NCBI GenBank assembly: GCA_024279275.1
Contig: JAJRRS010000134.1
Coordinates: 1 to 54,255, forward strand
Length of the DNA: 54,255 nt
Direction of reading: 5' to 3'
DNA from: Planctomycetota bacterium
GTDB taxonomy: Bacteria; Planctomycetota; Phycisphaerae; Phycisphaerales; Phycisphaeraceae
The position numbers and the translations under genes are program-made. The notes below the pieces were generated by a model. The model had not been told where the DNA came from. It ran no database searches and saw only the letters and a list, made by a program, of their open reading frames with translations. Numbering within the stretch: position 1 is the first letter of the stretch; every line of letters begins with the position of its first letter. Shown here in pieces: positions 48,231 to 54,255 of this stretch.

Positions 48231-50008
48231 TCAATCGCCGAATCGTCATCGATGTTATCGTCCTCGATATCGACCGTGCCCTCGACCTGGGTCATGCGTG
48301 CAATCTCGTCCAGTGTTGTCTTGCCTTCGAGGATCTTCAGCTTGCCGTCGCCCAGCAGGTTACGCATCCCTGACGCGATTGCTGCCTGCCGGATCTTATT
48401 CACCGCCGACCGGTTAAACGCCAGCTCTCTGATTTCATTGTTCATGACCATCAATTCATAGATCCCGCGTCGGCCCCGGTACCCCGAACCGCCGCAGCGC
48501 GTGCAGCCGACCGGCTTGTAGATGGTTTGCCCCTCGATGTCGGTCTTGGACAGGCCGCACAGGTTCAACAGCCGCTGGCTGGGGTCTTCATCCGGCTCCT
48601 TGCAGTGATCGCAAAGAATCCGAACCAGCCTTTGACCCAGCACAGCCTGGATCGAACTGGCGACCAGGAACGGCTTAAGCCCCATGTCGATCAGGCGTGT
48701 GATAGCCGAGGGTGCGTCATTGGTGTGCAGGGTCGAGAAGACCATGTGCCCGGTCAGTGCCGCCTGGATGGCGACCTCGCCGACCTCCTTGTCGCGGATT
48801 TCGCCGACCAGGATGATGTTCGGTGCCTGACGCAGCATCGCCCGGAGGATGATCGAGAACGTCAGCCCGATGTGCTCGTTGACCTGGCACTGGTTGATGC
48901 CCTTGAAGTTGTATTCGATCGGATCCTCAGCCGTGATGATCTTGATGTCAGGCCGGTTCAGTTCCGACAGCGCGGAATACAACGTCGTCGTCTTGCCGGA
49001 ACCGGTAGGTCCGGTCACCAGGAAGATCCCGTTGGGCCGGGCGATGATGCTCCTGAACAGGTCCAGCGTGTCGTCCTGCATGCCCAGATTCTTCAACCCC
49101 AGCTTCGCAGCATCGGGCCTGAGGATACGCAGCACCACCGATTCCCCGTGGTACGCCGGGCAGCACGATACACGGAAGTCGATGACCTCCCCGCCGATCT
49201 TCATCTTGATCCGGCCGTCCTGCGGGATGCGCTTCTCTTCAATCTTCATCCCGGACATGATCTTGATACGAGCGATCACCGATTGCTGCGTCCGCTTGGG
49301 GATGACATCCTTCTCGACGCAGACCCCGTCGGTGCGGTAGCGCAGGCGGACGCGGTTGGCGAACGGCTCGATATGAATATCACTCGCCCGGGTAATGACC
49401 GCTTCTTTGATGATCTCGGCAACCAGGCGGATGATCGGTGCGGATTGAGCGTCGTCGTCCTCGCCCGCTTCTTCCTTTTCTTCCCCCGCCACATGCACGT
49501 CCAGCGACGCCCCGCGGTCCAACGACTGGTCCATCGTCATCTTGCGGACCTCTTCGTCGATCGAGGCCTGCGTCTCGGACATGAAACTTTCGATGTATTC
49601 CTTGATCTTCTCCTTGGCGCCCAACGCCAGCTCCAGCTCACCGCCGAGCCGGAACCGCAGGTCGTCGATCAATGCCAGGTCCATCGGGTCGTGAACCAGG
49701 ATCTTCAGCTTGTTGCCGTCTTTGGATAAAGGCAGCACCAGATATTTCTTAATCAGGTCAGAGGGGATCAAGTCGAGGTTGTCTTTGGAAACCACATCCG
49801 GCTCGTCCAGATCGACGAACTCCATCCCGAACTGAGAAGCCAACGCCTTGGCGATGTCGTTCTGCTGCGCGTACCCCAAGCTCACCAGCACCTCGCCGAT
49901 CCGCTTGCGCGAACCTTGTGCGATCTTCAGCCCTTCTTCGAGCTTCTCGTCGTCGATGAGTCCCCATCGTTTGAGGATCTCACCAAGTTGCCGTCGTTTC
50001 CGGGCCAT
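48227..50008 (-). CDS. pilB: PilB-like type IV pilus extension ATPase
   Basis: The 593-residue ATPase has two N-terminal MshEN repeats (QLGEILKRWGLIDDEKLEEG and RIGEVLVSLGYAQQNDIAKA), suggesting c-di-GMP binding. Walker A GPTGSGKTTT is at about 332-341, and the Walker B region is APNIILVGEIRDKEVGEVA. The zinc site is CDHCKEP with CTRCGGSG. It is upstream of pilT and is the likely extension motor opposing PilT. ATG 50008 was chosen because it opens the first MshEN repeat and follows GAGGAACGG; a GTG at 50113 has no ribosome-binding site. The linker before the NTPase (about 170-205) is acidic. Confidence 0.92.
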   Translation of the reverse strand: MARKRRQLGEILKRWGLIDDEKLEEGLKIAQGSRKRIGEVLVSLGYAQQNDIAKALASQFGMEFVDLDEPDVVSKDNLDLIPSDLIKKYLVLPLSKDGNKLKILVHDPMDLALIDDLRFRLGGELELALGAKEKIKEYIESFMSETQASIDEEVRKMTMDQSLDRGASLDVHVAGEEKEEAGEDDDAQSAPIIRLVAEIIKEAVITRASDIHIEPFANRVRLRYRTDGVCVEKDVIPKRTQQSVIARIKIMSGMKIEEKRIPQDGRIKMKIGGEVIDFRVSCCPAYHGESVVLRILRPDAAKLGLKNLGMQDDTLDLFRSIIARPNGIFLVTGPTGSGKTTTLYSALSELNRPDIKIITAEDPIEYNFKGINQCQVNEHIGLTFSIILRAMLRQAPNIILVGEIRDKEVGEVAIQAALTGHMVFSTLHTNDAPSAITRLIDMGLKPFLVASSIQAVLGQRLVRILCDHCKEPDEDPSQRLLNLCGLSKTDIEGQTIYKPVGCTRCGGSGYRGRRGIYELMVMNNEIRELAFNRSAVNKIRQAAIASGMRNLLGDGKLKILEGKTTLDEIARMTQVEGTVDIEDDNIDDDSAIE

Positions 50009-50146
50009 CCGTTCCTCGTGCTGGGCCAACCGCTGCCAGGCGGTGGGTGGGGGGGTAAAACGCTGGGGGAGTGGAATTATGAAGCCTATTGGTATCTGTA
50101 GCAAATCAGACACCCAAGCGTGTCCTCACCTGATACAAACCCCTAA

Positions 50147-50175
50147 AGTATACGCACCGAGACAGCTCAGACCAA
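50147..50175 (-). promoter_or_regulatory. Candidate promoter of pilB-pilT
   Basis: Minus-strand TTGGTC (50175-50170) and TATACT (50152-50147) with a 17-base spacer. The gene begins about 140 bases downstream. Confidence 0.6.
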
Positions 50176-50253
50176 CGCTAAACTTATCGCTGTGCCATAG
50201 TGCCATAGACTCCCATATAGTAGTGTTGGCCCGGTACGTTAAGCCCTGAAAGA

Positions 50254-50889
50254 ATGAAATATACCAACCCGGCGAAACTCATGCCCCAAAACCCCATCCC
50301 CACGATCGGCCTGATGGGTGCCCCCGGCTCCGGAAAAAGCATGGTCGCCCGCCAACTGGCATCCATGGGCTGCGCCGTGATCGATGCCGACGTCTTGGCT
50401 AAAGAGGTGCTTCAAGAGCAGGATATCAGGGAGGAAATCGCCTCATGGTGGGGGGGTATCGTCTTAAAGCCCGACGGCCAGATCGACCGCCGCGAAGTGG
50501 CCCGCATCGTCTTTGCCGACCCCGAGAAGCTCAAACGCCTCGAAGCCCTCATCCACCCCCGCGTGCATGATCGCAGAGAAATTCTCAAGCAACAGGCCCT
50601 GAACCAACCCGACACCAAGGCCGTCGTGGAGGACTGCCCATTACTACTGGAACTGGGCATCGATAAGCAGTGTGACGCCCTGATCTTCGTCGAGGCCTCC
50701 TTTGAGACACGCCTGGCCCGGGTCCGAAAAACCCGGGGCTGGGGGCCGCAAGAACTGACTCGACGAGATAAAAGTCAGACCCCGCTTGACATCAAGCGTC
50801 AGCGGGCCGATTATGTTGTAAGTAATGACGCGGATGAGGCCCATTGCCTGGCACAGACCCGCCGCGTCCTTTCCCAGATTATCCACTGA
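50254..50889 (+). CDS. coaE: Dephospho-CoA kinase
   Basis: CoaE phosphorylates dephospho-CoA at the 3' ribose hydroxyl, the last step of coenzyme A synthesis. The 211-residue protein has the P-loop GAPGSGKS (about 23-30), the conserved CAVIDADVLAKEV and IDRREVARIVFADPEKLKRL segments, the LEALIHPRV stretch, and VVEDCPLLLELG. Length is normal. The ribosome-binding site before ATG 50254 is weak. It is followed by rho, a gene order found in planctomycetes. Confidence 0.93.
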   Translation: MKYTNPAKLMPQNPIPTIGLMGAPGSGKSMVARQLASMGCAVIDADVLAKEVLQEQDIREEIASWWGGIVLKPDGQIDRREVARIVFADPEKLKRLEALIHPRVHDRREILKQQALNQPDTKAVVEDCPLLLELGIDKQCDALIFVEASFETRLARVRKTRGWGPQELTRRDKSQTPLDIKRQRADYVVSNDADEAHCLAQTRRVLSQIIH

Positions 50890-51181
50890 CGCCTCACCTT
50901 AATGCGGTGTCGTGTAAAGATTCCGCACCAGGCACCGGCCTGTGCATCCCGCCTCAAACCTCAAAGTTCTTTTTCGCACTCAAACCTTAATATGTGTCCA
51001 GTCTCATACCGCACCCACAACGTGCGCGAATAAACCATCTACCGGATCGGGTTGTTTGGTTATCACCCTTGAAATGAATTAACCCGGAAGTTACCCCGGA
51101 AATTACCCGGAACAACCCCCGCCGCGGAAGGCTTCAGACCAACCGCACCTCCCCTTTACCTTGTTTAGGATCGAACCGCCC
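50890..51181. other. Leader region of rho with CCCGG repeats
   Basis: No gene is seen. At 51081-51118, units of 11-12 bases built on ACCCGGAA (AACCCGGAAGTT, ACCCCGGAAATT, ACCCGGAACAA) repeat in tandem, 60-100 bases before the rho start. The C-rich, G-poor stretches nearby could serve as Rho-loading sites for autoregulation, which is known for rho in other bacteria; this is inference. Confidence 0.5.
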
Positions 51182-52675
51182 ATGGCTACGGAAGAAAACG
51201 TCAAGCCCAAGACCAAGAAAAAACGCACCACCAAAAAAGCCGCCAAGCCCAAGGCCGCCGCTGAAAAAACCGCGGACAACGAGCCTAAGCCCAAGAAGGC
51301 CCCAGCCCCCCAGGCTAAGAAAGATCCCAAACCCCAGCAGCCCAAACGGCAACCCCAGACCGATGAGCAGCTCGACGCCGAGACCCAACGCCGCTACGAG
51401 AAGGCCAAGAAAAGCGACATCACCGTCCACGCGCTTCACGCCATGGACCTCGATGAACTGTTCAAGGTTGCCAAGGAGGAAGGGGTCGATGACGCCTCCG
51501 CCATGTCACGCCACGACCTCACCTTCAAGATCCTCGAACTCAAAACACAGAAGCAAGGCCTCATGTACGGCGACGGCGTCCTGGAAGTCCTCCCCGACGG
51601 CTTCGGATTCCTCCGCAGCCCCGAGTTCTCCTACCTCGCCTGCCCCGACGATATCTACGTCTCACCCTCACAGATACGCCGATTCGGACTCAAGGCCGGC
51701 CACGTCGTCCAAGGCACCATCCGACCGCCCAAAGAGTCCGAAAAATACTTCGCGCTCCTCCGCGTCGATGCCGTCAACGGCCATCAGCCCGACCACCTCA
51801 ACGATATTAAGGTCTTCGAGGACCTCACCCCCCTGCACCCCTTCGAACGCCTGATCCTCGAAACCACCCCCGACGAAATCGAGATGCGAATCGTCGATAT
51901 CGTTACGCCCATCGGTCGAGGCCAACGCGGCCTGATCGTCGCGCCCCCACGCACAGGCAAAACCGTCCTCCTTCAGAAGATGGCCAAGGCGATCATCCTA
52001 AACAGCCCCGACACCAAGGTCATCGTCCTGCTTATCGACGAACGACCCGAGGAAGTTACCGACTTCAAAAATCACACGCCCGATGACGTCGAGGTCATCG
52101 CCTCCACCTTCGACGAGCAGAGCCACCGCCACGTCCAGGTCTGCGACATGGTCATGGAGAAGGCACGCCGGTACGTTGAGTTCGGCGAGCATTGCGTCAT
52201 CCTCATGGACTCCATCACACGCATGGCCCGCGCCTACAACTCAGAGATGCCACACTCCGGCAAAATCCTCACAGGCGGCCTCGACTCCAACGCCCTGCAA
52301 CGCCCTAAAAAGTTCTTCGGCTCCGCACGCGCCATCGAGCACGGCGGGTCACTCACCATCCTCGCCACCGCACTGGTCGACACCGGCTCCAAGATGGACG
52401 ACATCATCTTCGAGGAGTTCAAGGGCACCGGTAACTCAGAGCTGCACCTGGACCGCAGACTCGTCGAGAAACGCACCTACCCCGCCATCGACATCGCCGC
52501 CAGCGGCACCCGCCGTGAGGAACTGCTGATGGACGAACACGAGCTAAAACTCATCTACCGCCTCCGCAAAGTCCTCGCCGACATGAACGTCGTCGAAGCG
52601 ATGGAACTCCTCAAGGGTCGGCTCGAAAAAGTCAAAACCAACGCCGAGTTCCTCCTGACCATGAGCCTGGATTAG
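51182..52675 (+). CDS. rho: Transcription termination factor Rho
   Basis: The 497-residue RNA-dependent ATPase has a basic low-complexity N-terminal extension (about residues 1-75, Lys/Pro/Ala-rich: [15 protein letters not shown]). The Rho N domain and RNA-binding cold-shock fold follow ([20 protein letters not shown], then [12 protein letters not shown]). The ATPase has P-loop [35 protein letters not shown] and the Q/R-loop residues near [20 protein letters not shown]. coli Rho is 419 residues, so the extension accounts for the difference. ATG 51182 starts this extension; TTG 51161 is less likely. Confidence 0.96.
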   Translation: MATEENVKPKTKKKRTTKKAAKPKAAAEKTADNEPKPKKAPAPQAKKDPKPQQPKRQPQTDEQLDAETQRRYEKAKKSDITVHALHAMDLDELFKVAKEEGVDDASAMSRHDLTFKILELKTQKQGLMYGDGVLEVLPDGFGFLRSPEFSYLACPDDIYVSPSQIRRFGLKAGHVVQGTIRPPKESEKYFALLRVDAVNGHQPDHLNDIKVFEDLTPLHPFERLILETTPDEIEMRIVDIVTPIGRGQRGLIVAPPRTGKTVLLQKMAKAIILNSPDTKVIVLLIDERPEEVTDFKNHTPDDVEVIASTFDEQSHRHVQVCDMVMEKARRYVEFGEHCVILMDSITRMARAYNSEMPHSGKILTGGLDSNALQRPKKFFGSARAIEHGGSLTILATALVDTGSKMDDIIFEEFKGTGNSELHLDRRLVEKRTYPAIDIAASGTRREELLMDEHELKLIYRLRKVLADMNVVEAMELLKGRLEKVKTNAEFLLTMSLD

Positions 52676-52894
52676 TTCTCACCCCTCAGCGATTACACCC
52701 ATATATACTCCCCGTTCCCCCAACGCCGCCCCTGAGTCCGCGAAGGGGCGGGTATCCCAGTCCCCACACCTTCACCACCTCCCGCCCCCGGCTATCCACA
52801 CCCCAAAATCCCCGCGCACGGGACGCGACGATGAATTATCCTTTACCTCTTGCCATCCCGGGCACATCCGCCCGCCGGCTAAGGGAGGTTTCAT

Positions 52895-53494
52895 ATGGCT
52901 TGGATTATCACGGCTGTCGTCATCGGGCTTATCTTTCTTGTAATCATCGCCTGGGTGATCGGGATCTACAACAAGCTCGTCTCGCTGCGTAACCGTTTCA
53001 AGAACGCTTTCGCACAGATCGACGTACAACTCAAACGCCGATACGACCTGATCCCTAACCTCGTCGAGACAGCCAAGGGCTACATGAAGCACGAGAGCGA
53101 AACACTCGAGGCCGTGATCGCCGCACGCAACCAGGCCGCCGGTGCCGCCAAAACCGCCGCCGCAAACCCCGCCGACGCCCAGGCCATGCAAGGCCTCGTC
53201 GGCGCTGAGGGCGCACTGACCGGCGCGATGGGCAAACTCTTCGCCGTCATGGAAGCCTACCCCGACCTCAAAGCCAACCAAAACATGATGCAGGTCAGCG
53301 AAGAACTAACCTCCACCGAAAACAAGATCGCCTTCGCCCGCCAGTCCTACAACGACTCGGTCACCACCTACAAGACCTACCGCGAATCCTTCCCACCGAT
53401 CGCCTTCGCCGGCATGTTCGGCTTCACCGACGCCACACTCTTTGAGATCAAAGCACCCGAGGAACGCGAAGTAGTTAAAGTCTCATTCACCTAA
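52895..53494 (+). CDS. lemA: LemA-family membrane protein
   Basis: The 199-residue protein has one N-terminal membrane helix (IITAVVIGLIFLVIIAWVIGI) and the LemA core. Its NKLVSLRNRFKNAFAQIDVQ and KRRYDLIPNLVETAKGYMKH segments are highly characteristic, followed by a helical bundle and the SYNDSVTTYKTY motif. The function is unclear in bacteria. A strong ribosome-binding site precedes ATG 52895. It sits before an M48 protease, a pairing seen in many genomes, and a terminator separates the two. Confidence 0.93.
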   Translation: MAWIITAVVIGLIFLVIIAWVIGIYNKLVSLRNRFKNAFAQIDVQLKRRYDLIPNLVETAKGYMKHESETLEAVIAARNQAAGAAKTAAANPADAQAMQGLVGAEGALTGAMGKLFAVMEAYPDLKANQNMMQVSEELTSTENKIAFARQSYNDSVTTYKTYRESFPPIAFAGMFGFTDATLFEIKAPEEREVVKVSFT

Positions 53495-53519
53495 GACACA
53501 TTGATGTGCTTTACACAAT

Positions 53520-53543
53520 AGCCCCGCCCGGAAGGGCGGGGTT
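53520..53543 (+). terminator. Hairpin terminator after lemA
   Basis: CCCCGCCC / GGGCGGGG (8 bp) with a GGAA loop followed by TT. The T run is short, so termination may be partial and the downstream M48 gene may still be read. Confidence 0.7.
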
Positions 53544-53572
53544 CCAACTAAACCGCAAGCACGCCATCTTCC

Positions 53573-53600
53573 CCCTCAGCCCCCGGCTCCGCCGGGGGAT
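53573..53600. repeat. 28-bp palindromic REP-like element (copy 2)
   Basis: Same element as 33818-33845: CCCTCAG, then CCCCCGGC / GCCGGGGG with a 3-base loop, then AT. It lies 78 bases after lemA, again downstream of a plus-strand gene. Confidence 0.75.
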
Positions 53601-53664
53601 TCCCCGACGATCCCCGCAGTGAAATGCACGAAAACAACGGTGTTTCTTAAGAGTATGCAACCCC

Positions 53665-54255
53665 ATGGCTATGGATTTCTTCGAGCATCAAGAGCGTGCC
53701 CGCCGCAAGACCGGCCGACTTGTCCTGTTGTTTGCTGTCGCAGTCGTAAGCATCATCGCGCTTGTTTACCTTGTCGTCGCCCTGTTGCTGGCGAATTCTT
53801 CCGACACCCGTGATGCTTCGATCTGGCGGATCGACCTGCTATTGGGTGTCAGTACCGGTGTCATCGCCGTGGTCGCGCTGGGATCGCTATACAAAATATC
53901 CCAACTCCGTGGCGGCGGGCGCGTCGTCGCCGAGTCTCTGGGCGGTCGTCTTCTTGATGCCGGCACCTCCGACCCCGACGAACGCAAACTCCTCAACGTC
54001 GTCGAAGAAATGGCGATCGCCTCCGGCGTCCCCGTCCCGCCGGTCTACATGATGCACGATGAACAAGGCATCAACGCCTTCGCCGCAGGCTTCACACCCG
54101 ACGACGCCGTCATCGGCGTGACCCGCGGCTGCGTCCAATTACTCGACCGCGACGAACTCCAAGGCGTCATCGCGCACGAGTTCAGCCACATCCTCAACGG
54201 CGACATGCGCCTGAACATCCGACTCATCGGCGTCCTCCACGGCATACTCGTCATC
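53665..54255 (+). CDS. M48 (HtpX-like) membrane zinc protease, partial
   Basis: The reading frame is open to the window's last base, giving the first 197 residues. It starts MAMDFFEHQERARRKTGRL, which is common for planctomycete M48 proteins. Two membrane helices follow (about 20-42 and 58-78). The zinc motif HEFSH is at 171-175 (IAHEFSHILNGDMRLNIR). The catalytic domain is therefore intact, but the C-terminal part lies outside. HtpX-type enzymes degrade damaged membrane proteins. ATG 53665 was chosen; a second ATG follows at 53671. Adjacent to lemA, as often found. Confidence 0.92.
   Translation, partial: MAMDFFEHQERARRKTGRLVLLFAVAVVSIIALVYLVVALLLANSSDTRDASIWRIDLLLGVSTGVIAVVALGSLYKISQLRGGGRVVAESLGGRLLDAGTSDPDERKLLNVVEEMAIASGVPVPPVYMMHDEQGINAFAAGFTPDDAVIGVTRGCVQLLDRDELQGVIAHEFSHILNGDMRLNIRLIGVLHGILVI

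Overview
The window looks like chromosomal DNA of a planctomycete, most likely of the class Phycisphaerae. This is an inference from several converging signs. There are many prepilin-like proteins with [16 protein letters not shown] signatures and a downstream NILWxDGH-type motif. One small membrane protein has the CxxCGYDLRG...CPECG zinc ribbon. There are PEP-CTERM and dockerin-type surface proteins, a TPR protein carrying two RNA polymerase alpha-CTD domains, and a coaE-rho neighbourhood. No plasmid, phage, transposase or CRISPR features were seen.

Region 1 (1-16 kb) is mainly a nitrate-to-ammonium respiration region. nrfH-nrfA (254-2309) encode the ammonia-forming nitrite reductase. After a CsgG-like lipoprotein and a tRNA-Ile there is a two-gene restriction-modification unit (3894-6013). 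A minus-strand operon then runs napD-napA-napB-napF-like-unknown-moaA-CMD (11727 down to 6039). Divergent from it, a plus-strand operon encodes a membrane-anchored tetraheme cytochrome, a Tat-exported four-cluster ferredoxin, a cupin, an NrfD/PsrC-type quinone-reacting membrane protein and an Rrf2 regulator with three cysteines (11954-15608). No NapC or NapGH is present, so I infer that this module passes quinol electrons to NapAB. A dyad overlapping a -10 box (11848-11881) is a candidate operator. NapB is an internal duplication with four hemes, and NrfA has CxxCH at the catalytic heme in place of CxxCK.

Region 2 (15.7-29 kb) is mixed. It holds a DRE-TIM aldolase, the TPR-alphaCTD protein, a VOC protein, a GHL10-type lipoprotein, a zinc-ribbon membrane protein, a SpoIID-dockerin-PEP-CTERM protein, two PEP-CTERM proteins, an AmpD-like amidase lipoprotein, and three prepilin genes in tandem. 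Each prepilin gene has its own sigma70-like promoter, and two have clear terminators. Two tRNA-Thr genes (TGT and CGT) follow.

Region 3 (29.8-50 kb) holds a methyltransferase, a two-domain M16 peptidase and a HIT protein, then a long minus-strand type II secretion/type IV pilus block. Its order of transcription is pilB-like, pilT, gspE-like, gspF-like, then G-, H-, I-, J- and K-like pseudopilins and one more prepilin. No secretin or assembly-platform (PilMNOPQ / GspCDLM) genes are inside the window.

Region 4 (50-54 kb) is housekeeping: coaE, rho, lemA and the start of an M48 (HtpX-like) protease that runs off the end.

A family of short-period (9-14 bp) repeats with CCGGGG/CCCCGG cores recurs across the window, both between genes and inside reading frames, where it encodes Pro/Gly-rich linkers. 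A 28-bp palindromic element occurs twice.
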